A DNA stretch of 64,000 nt from Larix kaempferi (GCA_027924585.1 BSBM01000440.1:9294001-9358000), one strand, 5' to 3'; positions 45,641 through 58,822 are shown, counted from the stretch's first letter. Numbers and translations: made by a program. The notes: generated by a model from the sequence alone, not told the origin.

Positions 45641-46739
45641 TGAAGGGCGTAATTTTTCCAAATATAGTGTAAATAAGGAAGTTAGAAATAGTTTAGGAGT
45701 TAGATCTGATTTGTTTCAATAAGGAAAGATCCGAACATAATCGATCCTATGACTATGTGTTTAAACACTACTCTAGTCTTGTAATCGTTGAATTTTGAGT
45801 AGCAGGGTTTGAATGGAATTGAAGTGAGTTTGCAGTCACTTTGTGTTTTATTGCTCTCCTCTTTCCCCTCTTTGTTGACGAATATATTGAGTTATGTTTG
45901 AATGAGAATGCAATAATGTTTATATTGTTACCTTGTTCATTGTTTTAACACCCATTCTTTATCGAAATCGGACGATGTTGACACCTTTACAGTTTCGACA
46001 TATCCAACAGTCACCACAACTTTGGCTCAGATCCGATGATCACCACAACTTTGGGTACATAAGAAATTGGACGATGGTAATGCCTCATCGTGCCAAGTTG
46101 ACGGTGGATACTGGCCCTATAGCATCCAGACCAACCTTCTAATTAGTCTATCCAGATCCAGATCCAATTGTGTTCTTATTCAGAGAATTCTTTGAAAACA
46201 AGAATTGGAGCTGCGCATGGGAAGGACTATTCCTTTCGCATGCACCAATTTTTGGTATCAGATCAAATTACGCTACTAAAGGTATTGTAGAGAATCTTTT
46301 CTGTCAAGAGATGGAGTTCAACATTGGAAGAAGAGGACGAGGTCAAGGGATGTGTGAATCCACTCTCAATCTTCTTCTGTTTTCATTTACACCCAATCTT
46401 CTTCTGTTTTCATTTACACCCGAGATAACAACGACGCTACTAGAGAGGAGAAAATCAGACCATCTACACGCAACTGGGAGAACAATATTATGACCACGAT
46501 TGATAATGCAAATGAAAAATTAACAACTGAACTCATGTCAAGTGCAGCACTCGTGCCTAACCTCAAAGAAATCCGTTCAATATAATTCCTTTTATTTCAC
46601 AAAAGATTTAAGGGGAGGAGAAACTAGCAAGAAAACTGTCAATGGGAACTCTAGTTCTGAGTCTCATACCCCAGGAATCCATTGAAACGGTCCAAAGTCA
46701 CATGTCCAACATGCCTTACATTGGCTGGCAGCTTCTCTA
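45641..46739. other. Segment separating the two NLR fragments
   Basis: No intact gene. TTGTTTTAACA near 45950 and GGTATCAGATCAAATTACG near 46254 look like an LTR end and a primer site, but they are ~300 bp apart and I cannot define an element. AATCTTCTTCTGTTTTCATTTACACCC is tandemly duplicated (27 bp) at 46368-46421. Confidence 0.35.
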
Positions 46740-47360
46740 TGTTCAAAGTCTCTTCTCAGTTTGCACGGCATGCAACTAAAGAGTGCGTGAATGTTGTTAT
46801 CAGAACCACTCCAACAAATAATTGTTCATTATTAGTAGTACTGCACTATTGCTGTCATTATTGTCATCATATTTCCAGATATTCAAGGCGTCTTCTGATA
46901 CCAATGTTTTGATACTTGGTATACTTGGCATCTCTTCTAAGTTACAACACCCATAGACATTCAGGTATCTCAGCTTTGTCGCAGCTTCACACATCCCTCC
47001 TCCGCCCACAACGCCTCCAAAGATACCAATGTCTTCAGACTTGTAGACAACTCTTCTAACTCAAAGCACCAATAAATAATTAGGTTTCTAAGCTTTACCT
47101 CCTGCGCCAACCCCCTGCGCGAACCCAGTATGCTCTGCACCTATACACATCTCTCCGCCCACAACTCCTCCAAAGATACCCATGTCTCCATACTTGGCAG
47201 CTCTTAGCACCCAGAAACATTTAGTTATCTAAGCTTTGGAAACTCTTCAAACTCAGAGCACCCAGAAACATTTAAGTGGAAAATCTTTGCCACCTGGACC
47301 AATCCCCGCACGCTCTACAACTTCACACACCCCTTCACCCACAACTGCTCCAAAGATCCA
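46740..47360 (-). pseudogene. NLR leucine-rich-repeat fragment, copy 2
   Basis: The minus strand gives repeating LRR text: KLRNLIIYWCFELEELSTS, LKTLVSLEALWAEE and, in the open frame 47009-46800, KLRYLNVYGCCNLEEMPSIP followed by SIKTLVSEDALNIW. The alternating LRYLNVxGCxxLEELP and SLEELW pattern is characteristic of LRRs in plant NLR immune receptors. At least three repeats are present, but frameshifts and stops separate them. No NB-ARC domain is nearby. Confidence 0.65.
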
Positions 47361-48017
47361 AAGATCTAAGAGCAGCGCTTATCTGATCTGAACCCTAATA
47401 AAGGCTGGTGTCACCGGAGCTATGAGGTATTGTATTTACCCTAGATATGGTCATGCGCTTATGGATTCTTCTCATGATGCCGTCAATCGCAAAGAGGAGC
47501 AAGGGTTTACTAAGCATGACCCGGCATGAGTTGATTTGGCATGGTCTCAATTTCGATCGTGGTGAAAAAAATATTTGAAAGATTGAAATGCGATCTTTGA
47601 ATTAGAAACTTGGTGAAGGAATGCCTTGGATCATAGAGAAACGATCAACGACAGACATTACAAACAGAGATCAATGCGATCAACTTGATGAAGAAACACC
47701 TAAATGTGAACTAATTGCAGAAAATGAACCCACAAACCGTTACGTATATGCCCAGTAAAATATAAGTTTTCCGATTCTTACAAGAGGAGGTTTGCACTTG
47801 ATCCTATTACTCATAAAGGCCCTTCGTCACAAAGGAAGGACGGTGTTTAGATCCACAATATTGATACCAGCTCTATAGCTCTACCAGTTCTATAAGATGA
47901 ACCACCAAATCTATAAAACCTCTAATAAATTTATCAAATGTACCATAAATCTACCAGATCCACTAGATTTGGGAATGGCCCATAAGTCTTAGGGTTATTA
48001 AACCTTCTCTATGATAC
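47361..48017. other. Interior remnant beside an LTR, non-coding
   Basis: No ORF of interest. A short run of CTCTACCAGTTCTATAAGATG / CTATAAAACC-like repeats lies near 47870-47960. It probably belongs to the minus-strand element whose LTR follows. Confidence 0.35.
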
Positions 48018-48500
48018 CAAATGTAAAACCCAAAATGGTTTCAGAACCAGATTAATTATGAATACACTATAATCAAATTCATTTTCTTAGCTACAGCAGA
48101 TCTAATACATAAAATAGGATTCAGGCAAAGAAGAAACCGTACCTTAATTGATGAGCAATTTGCAGATCTGTACTTAAATCACATATAAGAAAATGAATGC
48201 CCTTCTTCTCTCATCCCTCTTTTTATAGTTTTTTCATTCTCCTCTAATCCCTCTTTTTATAGTTTTTTCATTTTTTTTTGCATTTGAACCAAGTATATTT
48301 TATTAGTTTTAATTAAGAAATTTGCTTTTATTTAGTTATTTTAATATTATTAGTTGTTATTACCCCTTTGTTGGTTGTAACAAGTGTTTCTTTAATATTA
48401 ACTTTAATTTAATTAAATATTTAATTAATTTATTATTTAATTTAGTTTTTCTTGTATTTTTATTTATAGTTAAATTAATAGTATTTTTTGGTTGTTTTTT
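48018..48500 (-). repeat. LTR-like segment with primer-site-like end
   Basis: On the minus strand it ends ...GGGTTTTACA followed by TTTGGTATCATAGAGAAGG. The body matches 38815-39150 in inverted orientation. AAACTATAAAAAGAGGGAT (a TATA-like box) occurs twice in a 41-bp duplication near 48208-48265. Confidence 0.5.
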
Positions 48501-48539
48501 TTAACCATGCAAATAACAACCTCCCAATAGTATATCCAA

Positions 48540-48790
48540 CATCCCGTAAGCCATATATACCATTAACTTGTGACTTAGCAGGGTCGAGACGTCCCGAAGT
48601 CCATCAGGGTGAGCCTCTATCCGAGGGGTTGCCTATCCTTTGAGCTTTGTCACAACGGGCCAATGAGCAACCCTACCCCAACCCGATTTTGAACTTGTGA
48701 CCTCCACAGAGATAACAGATGTTCTTACTAGTTATGTTTTGTTGGGTTACCAATTACTATTGTAGCTAGTAGTTGAGTCACTCTCCATCT
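48540..48790 (-). repeat. Possible tRNA-related SINE
   Basis: The minus strand reads GGTAACCCAAC...TAACTAGTAAGAACATC...GTCACAAGTTCAAAATCGGG, loosely A- and B-box-like. It is followed by GC-richer sequence (GGCAACCCCTCGGATAGAGGC) unlike its surroundings. Weak; it could equally be other repeat debris. Confidence 0.25.
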
Positions 48791-49023
48791 GGTCCAGTAA
48801 AAAGAGGACTCTCCAACAAGGTTTTCTTTGGTTTAAAAAGCATGCTTGCATGTTAAGGAGATGATACTTACCAAATACACAACGAACAACCAAAATATAA
48901 TTTCCAAAATATTATGAGTGATCACAATATCCCAATTTTCCATACAATAGTTTATTAATTTCTTACAAAAAACATAGATACAAAAGCTTTTTTGCAACTA
49001 GGTTTTTCGTAGATTGCATACTC

Positions 49024-49197
49024 ATGGATGAGGAACTCTTTGATTACTTGAAGGACACTCTTGGGGAGGACGAAATATTCATGGATGGTCCCCTTTTACC
49101 TAGTTCCACACCATGGGATGGAGTCTTTGCAAGACCAAGGTACTTAAATCTTGTGGGGTTGACTTTAGTGGTTGTGGAAAAAGAAAGATTAGTGTGA
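49024..49197 (+). CDS. Short acidic ORF or exon, unidentified
   Basis: The ATG at 49024 opens 57 codons beginning MDEELFDYLKDTLGEDEIFM and ending at TGA 49195. A T-rich stretch with TTTTTCGTAG just upstream (AG at 49010) and CCAAG|GTACTT inside could be splice sites, making 49011-49137 an exon. I do not recognise the protein. Chance is not excluded. Confidence 0.25.
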   Translation: MDEELFDYLKDTLGEDEIFMDGPLLPSSTPWDGVFARPRYLNLVGLTLVVVEKERLV

Positions 49198-52100
49198 CTA
49201 ACATCATGTTTGTACAATCTAGTGAAATAAGTATTTAACTCATTTTAATACAAAGGTGGATACCCATTTGTTGGCTCTTTTGTCACATAAGGGTAAAGCA
49301 TATGTTTGGCATCTTTCAATATATTTCAATGAGCAAAAACGTTGAACTAAATATATAGAGTAAATGCATTGACTTTGGCTATTCCTTTGTGTATTGGAGG
49401 TAAGAGCACCAATATTTTGGTCCTCTCTTCCACAATGAAGCTTTATGAATGTAACATACCCCTTTTTGCTGAAAAACATTTTATGTTGGAAACATTATCT
49501 TAATTTTTATTGTAAAGTTTTGTATTAGACAAGTGTCCAAGGATGACTGTAATTTGCAAAAAATTTAATTATTAAATAAATTAAATAGGAGACAAACACC
49601 TAAGGAGACTGTTGAAAGAGTGTTTACTGACCCACTAGGTGGAATGAAATCTGGGATAGAAGGCGATGGACAAATGGTAGCTTCATGAGGCAAGTAACTA
49701 GCTGTTGGTATGGGACAACTCGCTTGAATTGTGGTCATAGTGCCCTGAAAAATGGGACTCGAGCTTGAGGCTTATTTATTGAAAAATGACCACTAAAGAC
49801 CTAGGCAATCTTTTTAAGAGCCATCAAATTTTGGACTGAGGTTCATCACTTTTCCTAACAAGTAAATTTACCTTGGGGTTCTGTTGCTTGCACCCAAGAG
49901 ATTCGATGAGGGGATATGCTAGTTTTTGATCATGGTGTAAGTCTACCTATTTTAGTGTTGAGTGTAGAGTTATATTGTTAAGTGAAGAGTTAAACTGCTG
50001 AGTGCAGAGTCCTAAAAGCTGAGGAGCAAGTCTTAATAGCTTGCTGCGTATACAATTTCTGAGTGCCTTGCTTCTACACAGAGTCTTCTACCTAGTGGTT
50101 CAGTGAACAGGCTCAGGGGTCCAAAGGAGGCAAGTAGATTGGATGCTTCTTCTGGAGAAGGTTGGGAGGAACAGGCCTCCTTGGGTGTTTTTACACCCTA
50201 TCTACAGTTACAGGTTCTACTTGTCATTTCAGTCTCTAAGTAGATAACTTACTTTCTGTAAATTGTTAATTTAGTATTCTTTAGCTAACTAATGATAATG
50301 CAGAAGTATAAGTGTGATTTTGATCTGTTTAGGGTTTTGTAAACTCTTGAATAGATTTATGAATTGATAAAATGCCTCCACTGTGTTTTTCCCCATACTG
50401 GTTTCTGTATAGTACTCTGGTACAAAGAGGAAAAATTAGAATCAGATGAATGATATGAATGAGTATGATGAATAAAAGAACTAACTCTGTCACTTCCCTT
50501 AAAGATTTATTTTCTGTTCTTTTGTTCTTTTAAAACCTTTCTCCTATTTGTTATATTCTATTAATTTAATCTCAGAAAATGTAATAACATTTTATATGCA
50601 GGCAAGGTAATATTTCTTTTACATAGCAATAGAAGTAAACATTTCCTCCCTATACGAAATCTAGGGTTTTCACTTTAGGTCCTTTATTTCCTTTCAAAAG
50701 ATATATGCTATATTATTCTTTTCAAACAGTATAGTGTTATAACTTCATTTCATTTCCTTCTTCATCATTCATGAAGTATGATAGCTGCAAAAAAAACATT
50801 ACTAGTCAAACATAATTGCTACCAAGTAGGTATTTCTTTAAATAGATTCTTATACATTGCAAACAATAGCATTTTTGTATAGTACACAGTATTCATATCT
50901 TTTATTTTAACTTAATCATCAAATTGTAGTTATAAATTCTAAACATTTCTTTTAGTAGAATAAAAACCCTAAGGTTCCAACCCTAGTTTCTTTATCATAC
51001 TTAGAATTTCTACAACACTTATCAAACCAAATAATTAAAAAACAGAGTTCGACCTTTTTGAAAACACTTTCTTACATAATGAACACCAGGTTCGAAACTC
51101 TAGGAAGAATCCAAATAAGTTTAGGTTCAAGATAGGCCATATCAACTCTATGGCCAAACCCTTGCAAATGAAAGATTAACTCATATATTAGCAGGTTTCC
51201 AATAGATTAAGGATGCATGTTCAACATCGTAAAATATAGTCACAAAAACAATTATCTCATACATTGTTTGAACTAAACAAAGGAATATCTCAGCATCAAC
51301 TTTAGACATAAGTATTACTTTCCTATCGTAAACATTATCTGCAACAAAACCATATAAATACATGAAGCAAGATTTCTATTTTCAAGTTCGATCTTTCAAA
51401 ATTTCCCCCAAGTCACCTCCTAAACCGAATAGGTTAGGGTTTCAAAGCTTCAAAACGAAACATTTAGTTTAGGTTCTCGGCCATCACCAAAAACAACAAC
51501 ATTGACATCAATTAACACAGAACATTGTTTTCAGACACGGTATAAAAACCATAAGCTGAACTCTTCATCATTATTCAGAAGTCGAGGGTTAAACCCTGGT
51601 AAACAAGTATTACATTTCAACATACAATAAAACTGTAAAATACATTACAAGGGTAGGTCGAGGATTCCATACTCCCTATATTTACTTTACAGAATGTAAG
51701 CATTGCAATAGTGACCATATCTTAAGAAATCGAAAGGCTCCGACCATTTCAAACACAACCAACAGTTGTCAGGAGAGCCAACAAGGGAAACCACCGAGAC
51801 TTACCACTTACACGCAGTAGATCCCACTTAACTGGAGCTTAGAACCCTGTAGATGACAGAACCTTCCATGAAAAACGAAGAAGGTTAAATCTTATCCCAA
51901 AGCTAAACAAAATACTGACAATTGCAACCATACGAAAATTACATGTAACACATTACCTTGAAAATTATAATTGAGGGCTGAAAAGGATAACATCTGCAAC
52001 TAGTTCGAAATCCAAAGACACTCGTGCTTCATTTGATGAATACAGTTAACACATGTACAGAAGTCACTTAGCTCCTTAAAACCTGAAGACTATCAACCCT

Positions 52101-53052
52101 TCCCTCCGAATCATGGTATTGAACACGAGGAAGAAGTCTTCCTGAACTAGCTTCGAATACGAACACCACTGCAACCAACGTGATTCTTTCTAAGACTTTC
52201 GAATACAAAAAACATTACTGTAAACCTCCACACCAGAGCTCATCTCTTAAACCATCAACTTGTGACAGCAACCACTCTGAGGTCACGGGCTGAAAACATG
52301 GGAGGAGCCCACAAAACCTGCTAACGAACCCTAAGCTTTCGCCGACCGGTTGGCCTCTCCCTAGAACCACTCTCTAACACATTGAATGCCAAAGGAAACA
52401 ACAATGATGAAAACTTAATAGATATTAGGGTTATTTCCCAAAGAATGAGAGCATCTCGATATCAACGGTGGAGATCCTACATCGAAGACCCAATCAACTC
52501 TTGCATTAAAAACACTTTAATACACTTTCCATCACACATTCCAGCTTAGAAAGACACCAGGGCGAGGATTGGTACAGCTCGACAAAATCAGTATTGACCT
52601 TACCACCTTTCACATGACGATCGACACGTAATCTGCCACCAAGATCTCCCATGAATGTGGTATATAGGAGTGTTAATGCCAATGTTGGATTATGAATGCC
52701 TTCCAGCATATATCCACTATATCATTATTACCATGTCCATATCATGCGTTGGTTCAATATTTATGTTGTAATCCTGTCAATATATATATACAATAATGTA
52801 AGTCATAGTTACATTATGATATCAAATCAACTAGACATCATTCATACATTTAAAAGGGTCCACGATGGTGATTATAATTTCGTAGTATTTTGTATATAGG
52901 AACAATGCATAAGTTTTTGCATACAAGATATGCATAGGACCTTGCATATAGTTCACAACCTTGGTGTTGTAGCTTTGTAAGCATCGAGCTTATGTTTAAA
53001 GTTCGATTATACTCAAATTTCATAGGGTCTCACATATATACTTTGCATATAG
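49198..53052. other. Non-coding, probably inside a gypsy LTR
   Basis: No gene is seen. TGTAACATACCCC at 49450 is a typical gypsy LTR start, and the GGGGTGTTACA end at 59744-59754 is its inverted match. If they belong together, copia element 2 sits inside one very long LTR. No second copy is in the window to prove this. The short frames (e.g. 52506-52709) have no domains. Confidence 0.35.
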
Positions 53053-53698
53053 TGTTAGTTTTTCGTAATTTAATACATTCTGATCTAGGATCTTAACTGA
53101 AAGAACAACATGTATAGCATATCAAGCATAAGAGACAAGACACAAGAGACACAAAACATTTCACTAGGGAAAACCAAGAAGGTGAAAAACCCCGCAACTT
53201 CCTCAGAGATAGAATAAGCATCAATACAAGGATCACCATGATCAAACCCAAGAGATAGATATATTCAGCAGCATGCTCCTCCTCCACTTGTACACATCCT
53301 CCTCTTCTCGCACTAATGCGAAGTGAATGAACAATAGAATGTGTAAAATGACAAAGACACACTCTGTATTTATACACTACATCACTTGACCTTTACTCAA
53401 CTAGGTCGGCCCTAACTTAACCACATAACATAATGCTAACTGGTCCGACCCCCAATAGGGTGGCCTAATAACCCTTTGACCCACATGACTCGTCTAGGTC
53501 CGACCCCAACAAGGTGGTCTAATAACCCATCAAGTATAAGTTACAACACTTACAATATAACTTGCGACACTTGCAAGTACACATGACGACACTTCTAATC
53601 GGAGGAATAATACATCTCTATTGGGGATATAATAAAGTACAAATGTAATACATACAATAAACAAGTGAATATATTCCGAAGTTACAAATACATCAACA
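53053..53698 (-). repeat. 3' LTR of copia element 2
   Basis: 646 bp, minus-strand TGTTGATGTATTTGTAAC to CTAACA. It pairs with 58179-58817 with several percent divergence and small indels, so it is much older than element 1. It contains several copies of the GGTTATTAGACCACC...GGGGTCGG-type motif in complement (53403, 53442-53474, 53496-53529). Confidence 0.92.
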
Positions 53699-53989
53699 AT
53701 CCCTCTTAACTAGGAAGGTATTCTCTTAACACAAGTCATCAATACATATAGGCACAAGTCTTCAATAATGGAGTTGGATCATCATCATTAGATCACGGAG
53801 CATCATCATCACTGCTGCTGTACTCGTCATCTCAATCACTGGTGCTATCTCATAATTCTTCTCGTCATAGGAAGTTCTACAGAGCCAGCCCTTTTTCATG
53901 TTGGATGTAGGCCCACCACCTGTAGGTTTTCATCATCACTGGCCATACTGTGGAATCCTCAGGACTTATTACATGCATCAACAAAACCT

Positions 53990-54430
53990 AGCTCAAACTA
54001 TAGGATCTTTTACATGTTGATTATCACAAAACCTTTAAAGAGTGTCTTGCATCCTACAAGTACTCTAAAGAGCATCCCAGGACTAATTACGAGCTTACTT
54101 CTCAACCTCTCGGATCTCTAGGGTTGATTATATGTGACCTCACACACCAAAAAACCTTTAAAGAGTGTCTTGCATCCTGCAAGTACTCTAAAGAGCATCC
54201 CAGGACTAATTACGAGTTTACTGCTCAACCTCTCGGATCTCTAGGGATGATTACATGTGGTTAGGAAAAACCTTTAAAGAGTGTCTTGCATCCTGCAAGT
54301 ACTCTAAAGAGCATCCCAAGACTGATTACAAGCTTACTGCTCAACCTCTCGGATCTCTAGGGTTGATTACATGCCTCTAGTAGAAAAACCTCGAAAGAGC
54401 ATCCCAAGACTTATTTACGAGCTTACTGCT
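53990..54430 (-). repeat. ~115-bp minisatellite in copia element 2
   Basis: Units of AAAAACCTTTAAAGAGTGTCTTGCATCCTRCAAGTACTCTAAAGAGCATCCCAGGAC...CTCGGATCTCTAGGG repeat about four times. It occupies the same place as the CATGTAAT minisatellite of element 1 and keeps CATGTAATC (in complement) at unit edges, but most of the unit differs. Confidence 0.85.
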
Positions 54431-54559
54431 CAACCTGTCCGGATCTCTATATCCCGGGCTGTTACGAGCACACCACTCTACTTGTCCGGATCTTGAGGAT
54501 ATTTTCTATGCTACCTGCACAACCTGTCCACGGCCACGAAGTATCAACCTGATACTCAT

Positions 54560-55190
54560 CATACATCATCCTGATGTACATGATCAACCTGATCATCATC
54601 ACAACATCGTACTGATGCATATCATCTAGAGCATCGTCCTGATACTCATCACACATAGTCATCCTGATCATCATCACTGCATCTTCCTGATACTCATCAC
54701 ACATGATCATCCCTATCATCGTCCTGATGCATATCATCCAGAGCATCGTCCTGATACTCATCACATATTATCATCCTTATCATCGTCACTGCATCATCCT
54801 GATGCATATCATCCAGAGCATCGTCCTGATGCATATCATCCAGAGCATCATATTGATACTCATCACATATGATCATCCTGATAATCGTCACTGCATCATC
54901 CTGATGCATATCATCCAGAGCATCGTCTTAATACTCATTACCCATGATCATCTTGATCATATAATGCATCCACTTGATGCATACCAAGTATCTACCTGAT
55001 GCATACATAAATACATGATCCACCTGATCATACAATGTATCCACCTGATACATATACAAATACATGATCCACCTGATCATACAATGTATCCACCTGATAC
55101 ATATACAAATACATGATGCACCTGATCATACAATGTATCCACCTGATACATAAACAAATACATGATCCAACTGATCAAAGCATCCGACTG
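54560..55190 (-). repeat. ~56-66-bp minisatellites in copia element 2
   Basis: One zone (54560-54960) repeats GATACTCATCACAYATGATCATCC...GATGCATATCATCCAGAGCATC. A second (54990-55190) repeats ACATGATCCACCTGATCATACAATGTATCCACCTGATAC, period ~57, the complement of the element 1 repeat at 7681-7908. Confidence 0.87.
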
Positions 55191-55319
55191 ATGCATATAC
55201 AAAGTAGTAACTAGAGCATCGTCCTGATGCTCATCGCACATCGCTTATATCCACAGCCACGGGAAGGATCCTCCTCTCACCATGCTTGGAATGGCTCTTG
55301 CAAATGTGTCCATCACTTC

Positions 55320-56870
55320 TTCCTCGAAGTGTCGTAAATATGAAGAACACAAAGCCTCCCTTTGAAGTACTCAAACTTCACTCTGGCTAGTGGTTTCGTC
55401 AACACATTCGCAACCTACTCATCCGTCGCAACATATAGGAGCTTCACTGCTCCTTTCTGCAACATATCCCTGATATAGTGATATTTGATATCAATGTGCT
55501 TCAACCTATCATGGAACACTGGGTTCTCATAAGGCTTCACACAACTCTGGTTGTCACAAAAGATACCAGTAGCATCCAACGGGATATCAAATAACTCAGA
55601 CAGTAGCTTTCGGAGCCATACTGCCTCACAACTAGCCAAACAAGATGCACCATACTCTGCTTCGGCTATACTCAGTGCTACGCAGGACTGCTTCCTGCTA
55701 AACCAAGAGATCACACCTGATCCCATACTGAAGTAGCACCCATAAGTGCTCTTCCTATCTGCAGCACTACTTACCCAATCTGAATCAACATAACCCTGCA
55801 GGTTAAACTTTTGATTCACATCATACTTGAGCCCATAATCAATTGTACCCTTCAGGTACCTTAGAATATGCTTTACAGCAACAAAGTGAACACCTCTCGG
55901 ATCCGTCAGGAACTGGCTCAATGTGTTCACCTCAAACCAAATATCTAGTCTCGTGTTCGTCAGGTACATCAAGGACCCAATCATCTGACGATACATCATG
56001 ACATCAACCGTCTCAGATGAAGCATCACATAGAAGCTTTACGTTTGATGCCATAGGTGTGGCCATGGGTTTGCAGTCCATCATCCCAAACCTTTTCAGGA
56101 TCTCTACTGCATACTTCCCTTGTCCAAGGAATATCCCATTTGCACTCTGCCACACCTCCATGCCTAGAAAATAGTGCATCATCCCTACGTCCTTCATCTC
56201 GAACTCGACTGCAAGATTCCTCTTGGTGTCGGCAATCAACCCATCCTCTCCTGTAATAAACAGGTCATCCACATATAGGAGTAGTATCACTGGATTTCCT
56301 TCCTCAACCTTGTAGTAAAGGTTGGAATCTGCTTTACTCTTGGTAAAGCCCAAGCTGGATAGAAAGTTGTCTATCCTACCATACCAAGTCCTAGGAGCTT
56401 GCTTCAAGCCATACAAGGCTTTCTTCATTCTGCACACATATGAATCCCTGTCATATGTCTCAAAACTAAGTGATTGCTCCACATACACTTCCTCCTTGAC
56501 TACAGCATTCAAGAAAGCTATCTTGACATTCATCTGGTGTATCTTCCATTTCATCACTGCAGCCAGAGAAAGTATTGATCTGATGGAAGTGTACCTGCCT
56601 ACAGGTGCACAAGTCTCTTCATAGTCAATTCCTCTTTCTGAGAGAAGCCACGAGCTACAACTTCGCTTTGTATTTCTCCATGCTACCATCCACAACATGT
56701 TTGATCTTATAGATCCACTTGGAAGTCACAACAAACTTCCCTCCAGGTCTTGGGACCACATCCCAAACATGATCGATTGGTACTTCTCGACCATGGCATC
56801 CTTTTATTGTATCCTGTATCCTGGTATCTTCAGATTCTTCAATATATTCAATAGATAGTTTGAACTTCAT
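55320..56870 (-). pseudogene. Copia RT-RNase H relic of element 2
   Basis: Starts near 56870 with a linker and [20 protein letters not shown], changes frame near 56660 within the KYKA...GF segment, then stays open for 427 codons (56698-55415): VKIAFLNAVVKEEVYVEQ, the catalytic YVDD near 56270, VDSDWVSSAADRKS, CDNQSC. It stops at TAG 55415 inside the last RNase H motif, after which the same frame still reads [14 protein letters not shown]. Nothing upstream supplies integrase or protease. Confidence 0.9.
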
Positions 56871-56879
56871 TGATGGAAC

Positions 56880-57850
56880 AAATGTTGTAGTTTTTCTTGT
56901 GTAGGTGATGGTATACGATCTTTTTTACAAAACAAGTTAAATTACATGATTAGAAAACATCTCATAGTTTTCAGAACAAATTCTTACACATAAAGAAATA
57001 TGTCATACATTCATGCAATTATTTTAGAAAATGCTTCAATACAACATTTATCCATATCCTATAACTTTCTAGATGCCTTCCAATCTCTACCAGAACATTG
57101 TTAAGAGTGTGCACAACTCTCAAGATGTCAACAAAGAGGTTTCATTCTTAGATAAGTAGCAATGGAATGTTGTACAGTTCCATAGGCCACTGACCCATCA
57201 CATGCATATTAGTAGTATACTTTTCATTAATGCAATTATTCTAATATGCATAATACACACCCTATGTCTAGGAACATAAGCATATACATCATTGAAAAAT
57301 ATTATTTAAATAAACAAGTATGCAAGAAATGACAATTCAAATACTTATATTTTTTTGGTTGTAGGGTGGACTCCCTCTCAATATTTGCTTCCTTGCAGGA
57401 ACTACTGGAGTGTGCTCCCTCTTGATCTTTGCTTCCTGGATTACCTTTCCTTGAACTTATACCCATCCTCGATCACTTATGCATACTTACTAGTATCATC
57501 ATTGTGTTATCCTAGAGGTCTCATACACAATCATACATTCATTAGTATAATCTCAATACTATAAAACATTATGATTCTAAGTAATCTTAAACATGTATGG
57601 TCAATATCATTTCATACACAGATAATTTATCACAAGCATTATTATTCAAGGTTCCAGGGAGTACTTCCTTTATTCATGCAAATTCTTATTTGACCATAGG
57701 ACTCTTCTGGTTAGTCATATCATTGATTAAAGTAAGAAACATAATATGCCTAAACCCATGATTACTCAAACCTATAACTTCATGAATAATCATTATCATT
57801 CATACCAAGTATACTTATATAAGAGATCCTATCACAAGGTAGGATTCTAA
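56880..57850 (-). other. Non-coding segment shared with copia element 3
   Basis: Read on the minus strand it is colinear with 62545-63345. Shared stretches include TTATATAAGTATACTTGG, GAATGAAACCTCTTTG, the TTCTGGTAGAGAT...GGAAGGCATCTAGA block and CAGTATACTACTAATGTGCAT-like sequence. No frame is open beyond ~70 codons in both copies. It occupies the place of gag-protease-integrase. Confidence 0.75.
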
Positions 57851-58178
57851 CTTGATATAGGAGCTTCCTACCCCAATTTGTGACCTTTTTTCCTAGGTCA
57901 CCTACTTATGACTGAGATCTGGAAGAGGCAAAAACCCTATATTGTACAGATCATAAATCTGAAAGTACAACGAATTAGAGACTCTCCTTCGGACACAAGG
58001 TACACGGGGATCTTATCTTTGACCTGTAAGATTTTCAAAACCTGAAACTTTGCCAAAATGAATTTATAGCGAAAGTGCTACGATAACTGGTTTTTGCTAT
58101 ATCAAGCCCTAGCTTCGCAAGTGCAACAAGTGTCATAAATGACATACCATGCCTTCTTTTAGGCTAGCTCTAATACCA

Positions 58179-58817
58179 TGTTAGTTTTTCAAAATTTAAT
58201 ACATTCTGATCTAGGATCTTAACTGAAAGAACAACATGTAGAGCATATCAACCATAAGAGACAAGAGACACAAAACATTTCACCGGGGAAAACCAAGAAG
58301 GTGAAAAACCATGCATCTTCCTCAAGGATAGAATAAGCATCAATACAAGGATCACCATGATCAAACCCAAGAGATAGATATCTTCAGCAACATGCTCCTC
58401 CTCCACTTGTGCGCATCCTCCTCTTCTCTCACTAATGCGAAGTGAGTGAACAATAAAATGTGTAAAATGAGAGAGACACACTCTCTATTTATACACTACA
58501 TCACTTGACCTTTACTCAACTAGGTCGGCCCTAACTTAACCACATAACATAATGCTGGCTGGGACGACCCCAAATAGGGTGGTCTAATAACCCTTTGACC
58601 CACATGACTCATCCAGGGCTGACCCCAACAAGGTGGTCTAATAACCCATCAAGTATAAGTTACGACACTTACAATATAACTTGCGACACTTGCAAGTACA
58701 CATGACGACACTTCCAATCGGAGGAATAATACATCTCCGTTGGGCATATAATAAAGTACACATGTAATACATACAATATACAAGTGTATATCTTCCAAAG
58801 TTACAAATACATCAACA
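58179..58817 (-). repeat. 5' LTR of copia element 2
   Basis: 639 bp, minus-strand TGTTGATGTATTTGTAAC to AACTAACA, directly followed by the primer site in complement at 58167-58178 and flanked outside by TATAG. Confidence 0.92.
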
Positions 58818-58822
58818 TATAG

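Larger units (their letters stand above)
53053..58817 (-). mobile_element. Ty1/copia element 2, internally deleted, with TSD
   Basis: LTRs at 53053-53698 and 58179-58817 are flanked by a perfect 5-bp target duplication, TATAG (53048-53052 and 58818-58822), so this insertion is complete at its ends. On the minus strand: 5' LTR, primer site GCTCTAATACCA in complement (58167-58178, one mismatch), leader, a ~0.9-kb non-coding segment, a broken RT-RNase H, two minisatellite zones, a polypurine tract TTAAGAGGGAT (53699-53709) and the 3' LTR. Gag, protease and integrase are absent. It is related to element 1 in pol and 3' layout but clearly a different, older copy. Confidence 0.92.

Noticed and set aside
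52506-52709. Minus-strand 67-codon ORF
   Set aside because: No recognisable motif and no supporting context.
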